A DNA stretch of 8,271 bases, from NCBI GenBank assembly GCA_023380955.1, contig JAMCTB010000233.1, forward strand, positions 3,228 through 11,498. The letters are read 5' to 3'. Positions within the stretch are counted from its first letter, which is position 1; every line of letters starts with the position of its first letter. The notes below the pieces were generated by a model. It searched no databases, was not told where the DNA came from, and was given only the letters and a program-made list of their open reading frames with translations. Source of the DNA: Chloroflexota bacterium (GTDB taxonomy: Bacteria > Chloroflexota > UBA6077). Shown in pieces: positions 1-6,392 of the stretch. A program made the position numbers and the translations under genes.

Positions 1-1
1 G

Positions 2-646
2 GTCGCGCCGGCCATGGTGGCCGCACTCTACGCGGCCTTCCTCTTCGCCCCCAGGGAGGCCACCATGGGCGACGTGCAGAGGATCTTCTACTTCCACGTG
101 CCCAGCGCGTGGGTCGCCTTCCTCTCTTTCGGGGTGGTGTTCGTCGCCAGCATTCAATGGCTGCGCACCAAAGCCTACCGATGGGACGCCCTGGCCGTGT
201 CGGCTGCCGAGGTGGGCGTCACGTTCACCACGGTGGCGCTGATGACCGGCTCCATCTGGGCCAAGCCAACCTGGGGAAGCTGGTGGGACTGGGATCCAAG
301 GCTCACCACGACCCTGATCCTCTGGCTGATCTACGTGTCCTACATGATGCTGCGCTCGGTGGTGGAGAACCCCGCCAAGAGGGCATCCCTGGCGGCGGTA
401 GTCGGGATCGTCGGTTTCATCGACGTCCCCGTGGTCTTTATGTCGATCCGATGGTGGCGGACCATCCACCCGGTGGTGATCACCGGCGCCAGCATCGCGC
501 TGGACCCCTCGATGGTCGCCACCCTGCTGGTGTGCCTGGTGGCCTTCACCCTCTTCTTCGTGCAGCTGCTCCGGCTGCGGGTGAAGCTGGAGCTGCAGCG
601 CGAAGAGGTCTATCGGCTGCGGGAACTGGTGCTGTACGAAGAATAA
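2..646 (+). CDS. ccmC: CcmC-type heme handling/export protein of System I cytochrome c maturation, 5' partial
   Basis: Integral membrane protein of the CcmC/CcsA heme-handling family. CcmC presents heme in the outer leaflet of the membrane for loading onto CcmE during c-type cytochrome assembly. The frame is open to the window edge. Counting residues from the first in-frame ATG (base 14), the tryptophan-rich heme motif WGSWWDWD lies at 87-94, and the two expected heme-ligand histidines are H28 (FHVPSAW) and H152 (TIHPVV). In E. coli CcmC the first of these histidines is near residue 60, so I infer that about 30 residues and most of the first membrane helix lie outside the window, and that base 14 is not the true start. 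Five hydrophobic segments remain (about 31-50, 60-80, 99-114, 126-145, 166-187). The protein ends in a charged, probably helical tail (188-210). A ccmD-like gene follows 15 nt downstream, which supports the assignment. Confidence 0.9.
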   Translation, partial: VAPAMVAALYAAFLFAPREATMGDVQRIFYFHVPSAWVAFLSFGVVFVASIQWLRTKAYRWDALAVSAAEVGVTFTTVALMTGSIWAKPTWGSWWDWDPRLTTTLILWLIYVSYMMLRSVVENPAKRASLAAVVGIVGFIDVPVVFMSIRWWRTIHPVVITGASIALDPSMVATLLVCLVAFTLFFVQLLRLRVKLELQREEVYRLRELVLYEE

Positions 647-661
647 GGGAGGACTTTCAAC

Positions 662-817
662 ATGCAGAACCTGACCTATCTGTTCGCGGCCTTCGCCGTC
701 ATCTGGCTGGCAGTGCTCCTGTATAGCTACAGCATCGAGGCCCGGCAGAAGTCGCTGGAGCGTGAGATAGAGATGCTGAAGGCCATCCTGGCCGAGCGAG
801 AGGCCACCGCGCCCTGA
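662..817 (+). CDS. ccmD: CcmD-like small membrane protein, 51 aa
   Basis: A 51-residue protein beginning MQNLTYLFAAFAVIWLAVLL. It has one N-terminal membrane helix (about 4-22) and a charged, probably helical cytoplasmic tail rich in Glu, Lys and Arg (25-50, with SIEARQKSLEREIEM as its core). Size, one-helix topology, a Tyr pair just after the helix (YSYSIEAR) and position directly after ccmC fit the CcmD family. In known systems CcmD is a small accessory subunit that stabilises CcmC with the CcmAB transporter and helps release heme-loaded CcmE. The start is well supported: a strong Shine-Dalgarno GGGAGGA at 647-653 lies 8 nt before the ATG, immediately after the ccmC stop. A strong terminator 33 nt after the stop makes this the last gene of the operon. 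CcmD proteins are very divergent, so the call rests on context and architecture more than on sequence identity. Confidence 0.78.
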   Translation: MQNLTYLFAAFAVIWLAVLLYSYSIEARQKSLEREIEMLKAILAEREATAP

Positions 818-850
818 CGAGCCATCCCCAATTCTGACCCCCGCCTGACA

Positions 851-888
851 GAAAGCGGCCACCCCGGGTGAACGGGGTGGCCGCTTTC
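851..888 (+). terminator. Rho-independent terminator after ccmD
   Basis: Perfect 16-bp inverted repeat, GAAAGCGGCCACCCCG at 851-866 and its exact complement at 873-888, around the 6-nt loop GGTGAA. The right arm ends CCGCTTTC and runs into CTTCCC, giving a short pyrimidine/U-containing tail. It lies 33 nt after the ccmD stop and ends the cytochrome c biogenesis operon. The A-rich left end (GAAA) and T-containing right end would let it work in both directions, but no minus-strand gene here needs it. Confidence 0.9.
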
Positions 889-1105
889 CTTCCCACAACA
901 GGTCGAGGGCAACAGCATCGCTGTCCAAGATTACCCGTTCGGGTACCGAGATCAGCCCATTAGGGGGTTCAGCTTCGTGCCGGAGTGTACGATTATTCTA
1001 CCAGGAACTCCGTAGGTTCCAGGTCCCCGTGGTGACCCTGGAAACGGTGCGCGGTCCAGCCGCCAGGCAGCGGCCAACCGGCGGCAAGAGCAGCAGGAGG
1101 GCAGA
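889..1105 (+). other. Structured 5' leader / promoter region of the chemoreceptor gene
   Basis: A 217-nt non-coding stretch between the ccmD terminator and the receptor start. It must hold the receptor promoter, because the upstream transcript is terminated. I could not pick a convincing -35/-10 pair or a sigma-28-type flagellar promoter. Several small inverted repeats are visible: ACAGC/GCTGT (912-916, 920-924), TACCC/GGGTA (932-936, 941-945), both enclosed by GGGC/GCCC (907-910, 955-958); GGAAC/GTTCC (1004-1008, 1016-1020); and GCCGCC/GGCGGC (1059-1064, 1080-1085) just before the ribosome binding site. In GC-rich DNA such short stems can occur by chance. No known riboswitch class was recognised. 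Confidence 0.4.
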
Positions 1106-3238
1106 ATGGAGAAAACCACCGCGAGCAGTAGCTTCCTCGGGTTCGTGCCGTTGCCCAGACCGAGGCTTCACCTCAGTCTCCGCTACCGACTGATCGCCTG
1201 GATGACCGTCGCCGTCGCCATACCCCTGGCCGCGCTGGCCATGGTGGCGGTGCAGACGGTCGAGCAGGACTCCATGCGGCAGGCCCAGGAGAAGGTCGTG
1301 GGCGACCTCAACGTGGCCGGCCACATCCTCAAGAGCAAGGGGGTGCGGGCCGAGATCGTCGACGGCAAGATGGTCTTGGAGGGCGGCTACACGGTCAATA
1401 ACAACCCCGAGATCGTCGACACCATCGCCTCCCTGGTTGGGGGCAACGCGACCGTCTTCCAGGGCGACACCCGGATCTCCACAACCGTGAAGAAGGACGA
1501 CGGCACTCGGGCCGTAGGGACCCAGGCCGCGGCCAACGTGGTGGATCTGGTGCTCAAGCAGGGACAGCGCTACGTGGGGAGGGCCTGGGTCGTCAACGCC
1601 TGGTACATCACCGCCTACGACCCCATCAAAGACCCCAACGGCAAGACCATCGGCATGCTGTTCGTTGGCACCCCGGAGAAGCCCTTCGTGGAGGCGGCCG
1701 AGGCTTTCCGCAACCGCACGCTGCTGGTGGGCCTCCTCGGCCTTCTGCTGGCCCAGGTGATCGCCTTCCTGACGGCCCGCAACTTTGGCGGACCGGTGCG
1801 AGCCATGACGAAGGCAGCCGGGGCTCTGGCAGCCGGGGACGTACAGCACGATGCCCAACTCGATGAGAAGCGAGGCGACGAGCTGGGAGAGATGGCCGTT
1901 TGCTTCGGGCAGATGGTCGGCTACGTTCGAGAGATGGCCGCGGTCGCCGACGCTATCTCGCAGGGAGACCTCACCCGCGAGGTCCGGCCGCGCTCCGAAA
2001 GGGACGCCCTGGGCATAGCCTTCGGCAGCATGATCGCCAACCTGAGGGAAACGGTAGGGGGCGTCTCCGCCTCGGCCTCAGCCCTGGCTGAGGCCAGCCA
2101 GCGGCTAGCCGCTGTGTCCGGCCAGGCCGGCTCGGCCACCAACCAGATCGCCACCACCATCCAACAGGTGGCCAAGGGCAACCAGGACCAGTCCTCGGCC
2201 GTCCAGGAGACCTCTGCCTCGGTGGATCAGCTCGCTCGAGCCATCGATCAGATCGCCAAGGGCACCCAGGAGCAGACCAGGTCCATCGAGAAGACGGCCG
2301 CCTCCGTCGCCCAGCTGAACGGCTCCATCGCCCAGGTGTCGACTGCATCGAGAGAGCTGGCTTCAGCCGGGGAGCAGGTGGGAGCCGCCGCCACCTCGGG
2401 GGCGGAGACGGTGCGCAAATCGGCCCGAGGCATGATCGCCATCAAGGCCACCACCAACTCCGCCGCCGCAAAGGTGCAGGAGCTGGGCAAGTTCTCCGAG
2501 CAGATCGGCTCCATCGTGGAGGCCATCGACGACATCGCCGAGCAGACGAACCTGCTGGCCCTCAATGCCGCCATCGAGGCGGCGAGGGCGGGGGAGCACG
2601 GCCGGGGCTTCGCGGTCGTCGCCGACGAGGTCCGCAAGCTGGCCGAGCGCTCCAGCCGAGAGACCAAACAGATCGCTGAACTGATCACCCAGGTGCAGAA
2701 GGGGACCCAGGAGGCCGTCGAGGCAATGAGCCGGGGGGCCAAGGAGGTGGAGTTGGGGACCAGCTTCGCCGAGGAGGCGGGAGAGGCCCTGAAGAACATC
2801 CTCTCTGCGGTCCAGATCACCAACCAGCAGGTCTCCCACATCGCTTCGGCCGTGGGGCAGATGGAAGCTGCCTCCCAGCAGGTGGTCAACCTGATGGACT
2901 CGGTTTCCGCCATCGTGGAGGAGTCCACGGCCGCCACCCAGGAGATGGCTTCATCCAGCCAGCAGGTGGCCGGCGCCATGGAGAAGGTGGCCGCCGTCAG
3001 CGAGGAGACCAGCGCCGCCGCGGAGGAGGTGAGCGCGTCCACCGAGGAGATGAACAGCCAGGTGGCGGAGATGGTTGCCCAGACCCAGAGCCTCGCCCAG
3101 ATGGCCGAGGAACTCAAGGACGCCGTCAGTCACTTCGAGATCGGGGGCGGGAGTCAAGTCGTCATGAGGCGACGCCAGGACGACTGGGGAAACCTGCCGT
3201 CCAGATCCCGATCCCAGGAAGGGAACGCGGTGCAGTAA
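1106..3238 (+). CDS. Methyl-accepting chemotaxis protein with single Cache sensor and tandem HAMP
   Basis: A 710-residue transmembrane chemoreceptor that would control the CheA kinase through CheW. Order of parts: short cytoplasmic N-terminus; TM1 about 29-51; extracytoplasmic sensor about 52-203; TM2 about 205-224; HAMP about 225-275; a second HAMP-like unit about 276-322 ([12 protein letters not shown], then [10 protein letters not shown]); signalling hairpin about 323-675. The sensor resembles single Cache domains of the sCache_3/Cache_3-Cache_2 type ([18 protein letters not shown], then RAVGT, Y-x-x-x-YDPI and IGMLFVGT). The hairpin tip, at about 479-510, is nearly invariant ([19 protein letters not shown], then [18 protein letters not shown]). 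A probable methylation region lies at 631-650 ([20 protein letters not shown]). There is no C-terminal CheR-tethering pentapeptide. AGGAGG at 1095-1100 lies 5 nt before the ATG. The gene is flanked by terminators, so it is probably a single-gene unit. The ligand is unknown. Confidence 0.95.
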   Translation: MEKTTASSSFLGFVPLPRPRLHLSLRYRLIAWMTVAVAIPLAALAMVAVQTVEQDSMRQAQEKVVGDLNVAGHILKSKGVRAEIVDGKMVLEGGYTVNNNPEIVDTIASLVGGNATVFQGDTRISTTVKKDDGTRAVGTQAAANVVDLVLKQGQRYVGRAWVVNAWYITAYDPIKDPNGKTIGMLFVGTPEKPFVEAAEAFRNRTLLVGLLGLLLAQVIAFLTARNFGGPVRAMTKAAGALAAGDVQHDAQLDEKRGDELGEMAVCFGQMVGYVREMAAVADAISQGDLTREVRPRSERDALGIAFGSMIANLRETVGGVSASASALAEASQRLAAVSGQAGSATNQIATTIQQVAKGNQDQSSAVQETSASVDQLARAIDQIAKGTQEQTRSIEKTAASVAQLNGSIAQVSTASRELASAGEQVGAAATSGAETVRKSARGMIAIKATTNSAAAKVQELGKFSEQIGSIVEAIDDIAEQTNLLALNAAIEAARAGEHGRGFAVVADEVRKLAERSSRETKQIAELITQVQKGTQEAVEAMSRGAKEVELGTSFAEEAGEALKNILSAVQITNQQVSHIASAVGQMEAASQQVVNLMDSVSAIVEESTAATQEMASSSQQVAGAMEKVAAVSEETSAAAEEVSASTEEMNSQVAEMVAQTQSLAQMAEELKDAVSHFEIGGGSQVVMRRRQDDWGNLPSRSRSQEGNAVQ

Positions 3239-3249
3239 CGTGCCCCCTC

Positions 3250-3295
3250 AGGCGGCCATCCTGTCACTCCCCCAGCACACCCAGGATGGCCGCCT
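3250..3295 (+). terminator. Rho-independent terminator after the chemoreceptor gene
   Basis: Perfect 14-bp inverted repeat: AGGCGGCCATCCTG at 3250-3263 and its complement CAGGATGGCCGCCT at 3282-3295, with an 18-nt loop, followed by TTTCCC. It begins 11 nt after the receptor stop codon. Read on the minus strand, the hairpin is followed by GAGGGGGC with no T run, so it looks specific for plus-strand transcripts. Its stem resembles the terminator at 851-888; both right arms end in a TGGCCGC core followed by a short T run. Confidence 0.82.
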
Positions 3296-3309
3296 TTCCC
3301 CCCCACTTC

Positions 3310-3338
3310 GGCAGGGTACCCCTCTTCGACACCCTGCC
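3310..3338 (-). other. Inverted repeat in the convergent gap, possible 3' end of the minus-strand operon
   Basis: Perfect 8-bp inverted repeat GGCAGGGT (3310-3317) and ACCCTGCC (3331-3338) with a 13-nt loop. It lies about 115 nt downstream of the last minus-strand gene. There is no T run on either strand after the stem, so it is not a standard intrinsic terminator. It could be a 3'-end stabilising hairpin or chance in GC-rich DNA. I see nothing else in 3339-3454. Confidence 0.3.
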
Positions 3339-3454
3339 CCGGCCCGCGCAACCGTCCTCCGCCCTGTCTCGAGGCCAGCGCATCGGCGGTCCAACTCTTC
3401 CACAGCCCCACCACCCTGCCATCCGGTTTCGCCCTCGGTTCGGCTTGGCGAACT

Positions 3455-4021
3455 CTAGCCCACAGGGGCAGAGAGCATCTTCTCCGCCAGTTGCGCCCCT
3501 CGCCGCAGTGCCTCCAGGTTGGGTGCGACGAAGCGCTCCTTCCCAGGGCCCAGCGCCTCGGGCATCACCTCCTCCACTATCTCCATAGGCAGCGCGTTGG
3601 TAGCCCGCAGCAGCGCCCCCAGCGCCACCATGTTGGCCGCCCGATCGCTGCCCGCCTCGACAGCGATCTCGTTGGCAAGAAGCTCCAAGATCCGGATGTC
3701 GGCCCGCGCGAAGGGCGCCTTGGCCAGGGAGCGGTTGATGACGAGGATGCCCCCCGGCTTCACCCTCGGTCCATACTTGGCCAGGGATGGCTCGTTCATC
3801 ACTATCGCCGCCGAGGGGTGGCTCACGATGGGCGACCCGACCTCCTCGTGGGAGAGGATCACCGTGCAGCCTGCGGTGCCACCCCGCATCTCGGGGCCGT
3901 AGGAGGGGATCCATGCGACGTTGCGGCCGGCGTGGAGCGCCGCGTGGGCCAGCACCATCCCGGCGAACAGGACACCCTGGCCGCCGAAACCCGCGATTAT
4001 CATCTCGTGGTCCTGCTCCAT
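3455..4021 (-). CDS. korC: 2-oxoacid:ferredoxin oxidoreductase, gamma subunit
   Basis: A 188-residue gamma subunit of the ferredoxin-dependent 2-oxoacid oxidoreductase family (KOR/VOR type). In this family the gamma domain packs against the alpha and beta subunits and contributes to CoA handling. The N-terminus has the hallmark glycine-rich IIAGFGGQGV (8-17), followed by SYGPEMRGGTA (40-50), which is characteristic of gamma domains, then VINRSL (94-99) and a segment around ANMVALGALL (129-138). The length matches free-standing gamma subunits, so this enzyme has separate chains, not a fused gamma-alpha chain. The start is supported by AGGAGG (plus-strand 4029-4034) 7 nt before the ATG. It is the last gene of the operon, 33 nt after the beta-subunit stop. 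The family is certain; the substrate (2-oxoglutarate, 2-oxoisovalerate or another) is not readable from this chain. A vor symbol would be equally valid. Confidence 0.92.
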   Translation of the reverse strand: MEQDHEMIIAGFGGQGVLFAGMVLAHAALHAGRNVAWIPSYGPEMRGGTAGCTVILSHEEVGSPIVSHPSAAIVMNEPSLAKYGPRVKPGGILVINRSLAKAPFARADIRILELLANEIAVEAGSDRAANMVALGALLRATNALPMEIVEEVMPEALGPGKERFVAPNLEALRRGAQLAEKMLSAPVG

Positions 4022-4054
4022 GTCGTTTCCTCCTGTAGCAGGTTGACGGAGCTA

Positions 4055-4828
4055 TTAGAGCGATTCCACCCCCTGGGTGATCTTTATGTCACCCAACGGG
4101 TAGTAGGGGATCATCCGCTCCTCCAGCCAGCGCTGGCTTTCCTTGGGGCTGACACCCCAGTTGGTGGGACAGGGCGAGAGGATCTCCACCAGGGAGAAGC
4201 CCAGCCCCGCCACCTGGCACTTGAAAGCGCGCCGGACCGCCGCCCCGGCCTTCCGGATCGCCGCGGGGTTGTGGACCGCCACTCGGGTGATGTAGCGGGG
4301 ACCTTCCAGGGTCGCCAGCATCTCACTGACCCGGATCGGGAAGCCCGCCCGCGCCGTCTCGCGGCCCGTCGGTGTCGAGGTGGTCTTCTGGCCCGCCAGG
4401 GTGGTGGGCGCCATCTGCCCGCCGGTCATCCCGTAGACGGCATTGTTGACGAACACCACGGAGATGTTCTCTCCCCGGGCCGCAGAGTGGATTATCTCGG
4501 CGGTGCCGATGGCTCCCAGGTCGCCGTCTCCCTGGTATGTGAAGACGAACAGCTCCGGGTGGACCCGCTTGATGCCGGTGGCCACCGCCGGCGCTCTACC
4601 GTGGGCCGCCTCGCAGCCGTCGAACTCGAAGTAGTTGTAGCCGAACACGGCGCAGCCCACCGGCCATACCGCCACGGTGCGCTCCTGCAGCCCCAGTTCG
4701 TCGATCGCCTCCCCCACCAGCCGGTGCACGACCCCATGGCCGCAGCCGGGGCAGTAGTGGGTAAGAGTCGTGGATAGGGATCGTGGTCGGCGGAACACCA
4801 GTTGAGCAGTTGGGGCCGTCGCGCTCAT
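4055..4828 (-). CDS. korB: 2-oxoacid:ferredoxin oxidoreductase, beta subunit (thiamine diphosphate binding)
   Basis: A 257-residue catalytic beta subunit that binds thiamine diphosphate and Mg2+ and decarboxylates the 2-oxoacid. Visible motifs: CPGCGH (26-31); the cofactor signature GDGD (100-103) through NN (128-129), followed by YGMTGGQ (132-138); and EILSPCPTNW (215-224). Cysteines C26, C29, C59 and C220 occupy the positions that ligate the beta-subunit [4Fe-4S] cluster in the structurally known Sulfolobus enzyme (C12, C15, C46, C197), so a proximal cluster is expected. I chose the ATG at 4828. It overlaps the alpha-subunit stop as ATGA, and GGAGGAG lies 5 nt upstream, inside the end of the alpha gene. 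An in-frame TTG 15 nt upstream would add LGGDE but lies within that ribosome binding site. The overlap implies translational coupling with alpha. Annotation pipelines may call it VorA/VorB or KorB. Confidence 0.94.
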   Translation of the reverse strand: MSATAPTAQLVFRRPRSLSTTLTHYCPGCGHGVVHRLVGEAIDELGLQERTVAVWPVGCAVFGYNYFEFDGCEAAHGRAPAVATGIKRVHPELFVFTYQGDGDLGAIGTAEIIHSAARGENISVVFVNNAVYGMTGGQMAPTTLAGQKTTSTPTGRETARAGFPIRVSEMLATLEGPRYITRVAVHNPAAIRKAGAAVRRAFKCQVAGLGFSLVEILSPCPTNWGVSPKESQRWLEERMIPYYPLGDIKITQGVESL

Positions 4829-5919
4829 CTCGTCTCCTCCCAAAGCTGCTTCAGCGCTGCCAGCACCTCATCGGGGGTCACCACGAAGCCTCCCAGACGA
4901 CCGACGAAGTGCACCAGCACCCTGCCCGCGACCACCCGCTGGACGTCCTCCAACATCTGGCCCTGGTTCAACTCGACCACCAGCATACCCCGCACCCGGC
5001 TCGCCAGGTCGGCGATCTCCCGCTCCGGGAAGGGGAAGAGGGTGATGGGACGGAAGAGCCCCACTTGAAGCCCCGCCGCCCGGGCTGCTCGGGCGGCGCT
5101 CAGGCTGACCCGGGCAGGGGTGCCGAAGGCTATCACCGCCAGCTCGGCATCCCCCAGGTAGCTGCCGGTCCAGCGAACTTCCCTCTCCTTGATCGTGCCG
5201 TACTTCTGCACCAACCGCAGATTCCGCGGCTCCAGCGTCTCCGGCTCCAGCCCGATCGACTCGACGATCCGCTTCTTTCTGCCCGCACTGTTCCCCAGCG
5301 CCCAGTCTTTGGGCGGCAGGTCCTTGGGGCGGGCGTAGTCGCGGAGCACCACCGGCTCTACCGTCTGACCTATAACGCCGTCGGCCAGCACGATCACCGG
5401 GGTCTGGTGGCGGTCCGCCAGGTCGAAGGCCAGGGCGGTGAGATCTATGGCCTCCTGCACCGAGGCAGGGGCCAGCACGATGGGGTGGTAGACGCCATGG
5501 CCGCCACCCTTGGTTGCCTGGAAGTAATCGCCTTGGGCCGGGGCCACGTTGCCCAGACCGGGACCTCCCCGCATGACGTTCACGATCACCGCCGGCAACT
5601 CGTTGCCGGCCAGGTAGGAGATCCCCTCCTGCTTGAGGCTGATACCGGGGCTGGAAGAGGAGGTCATCGCTCGGGCGCCGACCGAGGCCGCGCCCAGCAC
5701 CATGTTGATCGCCGCGATCTCGCTTTCCGCCTGCACGAAGGCCCGACCGAGAGCCGGCATGCGGCGCGCCATGTACTCCAGCAACTCCGTCTGAGGGGTG
5801 ATCGGATAGCCAAAATAGGCATCGCACCCTGCCCTTATGGCACCCTCACCGAAGGCCTCGTTGCCTTCCATCAGCACGCGCGACTCGGTCCCTGTCACTG
5901 CTTCCGCCTGTGCTGCCAT
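4825..5919 (-). CDS. korA: 2-oxoacid:ferredoxin oxidoreductase, alpha subunit
   Basis: A 364-residue alpha subunit containing the pyrimidine-binding (domain I) and transketolase C-terminal-like (domain II) parts. With the beta subunit it forms the active site that turns a 2-oxoacid, CoA and oxidised ferredoxin into acyl-CoA, CO2 and reduced ferredoxin. Visible motifs: EGNEAFGEGAIRAGC (18-32); the signature GYPITPQTE (37-45), equivalent to the YPITPSS loop that governs substrate choice in archaeal homologues; TSSSSPGISLKQEG (86-99); VMRGGPGLGN (115-124); and FRPITLFPFPE (289-299). Length fits a free-standing alpha chain. The start lacks a clean Shine-Dalgarno (only AGAGGT directly before the ATG). 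A second Met at residue 17, at the start of the conserved block, is a possible alternative. Of the known subclasses, the short alpha with separate gamma and ferredoxin chains, next to ptb/buk, best fits a 2-oxoisovalerate-type enzyme; that choice is inference. Confidence 0.93.
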   Translation of the reverse strand: MAAQAEAVTGTESRVLMEGNEAFGEGAIRAGCDAYFGYPITPQTELLEYMARRMPALGRAFVQAESEIAAINMVLGAASVGARAMTSSSSPGISLKQEGISYLAGNELPAVIVNVMRGGPGLGNVAPAQGDYFQATKGGGHGVYHPIVLAPASVQEAIDLTALAFDLADRHQTPVIVLADGVIGQTVEPVVLRDYARPKDLPPKDWALGNSAGRKKRIVESIGLEPETLEPRNLRLVQKYGTIKEREVRWTGSYLGDAELAVIAFGTPARVSLSAARAARAAGLQVGLFRPITLFPFPEREIADLASRVRGMLVVELNQGQMLEDVQRVVAGRVLVHFVGRLGGFVVTPDEVLAALKQLWEETR

Positions 5920-5945
5920 ACCTCTACACCTTCACCATCCGGCTT

Positions 5946-6058
5946 CTCTCCCCTTCCTTTTGGGTGGGGAGGGTTCCCCTGCTCCTTTTGGGATTCGGGG
6001 CCGTCTCCCTCTCCTTTTGGGAGAGGGCGCTCGAGTGATCCTCTCCCCTCGGGAGAGG
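5946..6058 (-). repeat. Tandem array of four degenerate hairpin repeats between ferredoxin and alpha-subunit genes
   Basis: Within the 165-nt gap, a core CCTTTTGGG recurs at 5956-5964, 5984-5992 and 6013-6021, with a variant CCCCTCGGG at 6045-6053, so the spacing is 28, 29 and 32 nt. Each copy can form a stem: CTCCCC/GGGGAG (5948-5953, 5966-5971), CCCC/GGGG (5976-5979, 5997-6000), CCCTCTCC/GGAGAGGG (6007-6014, 6020-6027) and CCTCTCCC/GGGAGAGG (6040-6047, 6051-6058). The last two are perfect 8-bp stems with 5- and 3-nt loops. It resembles the short palindromic repeats scattered between genes in many GC-rich genomes. Within an mRNA it could tune stability or the ratio of ferredoxin to alpha/beta/gamma subunits. 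Confidence 0.7.
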
Positions 6059-6084
6059 CGTGAAGCTCCCTGGCCAGTCGTTGC

Positions 6085-6309
6085 TCAACGATACACGGAT
6101 ATGGCCGTTTCCGGGCACACCATGCCGCACACGGCGCAGCCGGTGCACCCCTTCCCCTTCCCGTTCGCCTGCTCCTCCTTACGATACTCCGCGGGATGGT
6201 AGCCCAGGTGATTGATCCGCGCGGAAAAGCGGATCAAATCCCTCGGACAGGCGGCCTCGCACAGCTCACACCCTTTGCACCGCTCCTCGTCGATCTCTAT
6301 GTATCCCAA
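6085..6309 (-). CDS. korD: Ferredoxin-type delta subunit of the 2-oxoacid oxidoreductase, two [4Fe-4S] clusters
   Basis: A small electron-transfer subunit of about 74 residues with two complete [4Fe-4S] motifs, CKGCELCEAACP and CTGCAVCGMVCP, each CxxCxxCxxxCP. They are separated by about 33 residues containing a YHPAEYRKEE segment and a Lys/Gly-rich turn. In delta subunits of KOR/VOR/POR enzymes this chain passes electrons from the beta-subunit cluster to external ferredoxin. The start is uncertain. The frame is open to a GTG at 6357, with ATGs at 6336 and 6324, none preceded by a Shine-Dalgarno. I prefer the TTG at 6309, which has GGGAGGG at 6316-6322 and gives MGYIEIDEERCKGC, the usual short lead before the first cluster. 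The choice changes only the N-terminal 16 residues. The gene follows ptb and precedes the alpha subunit after a 165-nt gap full of hairpin repeats. Confidence 0.9.
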   Translation of the reverse strand: MGYIEIDEERCKGCELCEAACPRDLIRFSARINHLGYHPAEYRKEEQANGKGKGCTGCAVCGMVCPETAISVYR

Positions 6310-6315
6310 CGGTCG

Positions 6316-6322
6316 CCCTCCC
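6316..6322 (-). promoter_or_regulatory. Ribosome binding site that decides the ferredoxin start
   Basis: GGGAGGG on the minus strand, 6 nt before the TTG at 6307-6309. No comparable purine-rich site precedes the GTG at 6357 or the ATGs at 6336 and 6324, so this site favours the short form of the protein. The preceding ATG at 6324 overlaps the site. Confidence 0.5.
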
Positions 6323-6359
6323 ATCCAGGTAGACATGGAAGGTCCCGGGCCCGACACAA

Positions 6360-6392
6360 GACCGGCCGGACACTACTTATGTCCAGCCGGTC
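6360..6392 (-). other. Stem-loop spanning the ptb stop codon and the ptb-ferredoxin gap
   Basis: Inverted repeat GACCGGC (6360-6366) with GCCGGTC (6386-6392), one C/A mismatch, then GGACA (6368-6372) with TGTCC (6380-6384), leaving a 7-nt loop. In total 12 base pairs with one internal mismatch. The ptb stop codon (6373-6375) sits in the loop. On the minus strand the stem is followed by TTGTGTC, not a real T run, so it would at best be a weak terminator or attenuator, or a processing or stabilising structure. Confidence 0.5.

Noticed and set aside
889..1000. c-di-GMP riboswitch or tRNA-like element upstream of the chemoreceptor
   Set aside because: The conserved GEMM sequence blocks are missing, and the GGTTCAGCTTC stretch has no pairing partner for a T arm.
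998..3157. Long minus-strand frames opposite the chemoreceptor
   Set aside because: Low-complexity Ser/Ala/Cys-rich or His/Leu/Gly-rich translations without motifs, while the plus-strand frame encodes a full-length chemoreceptor.
3339..3454. Small gene or terminator in the convergent gap
   Set aside because: No frame with a plausible start and ribosome binding site, and no stem followed by a T run. The only notable structure is the 8-bp inverted repeat just before it.
5946..6058. Possible CRISPR array
   Set aside because: Repeats are short, degenerate and palindromic. The intervening sequence is part of the stems, there are no uniform spacers, and no cas genes are nearby.
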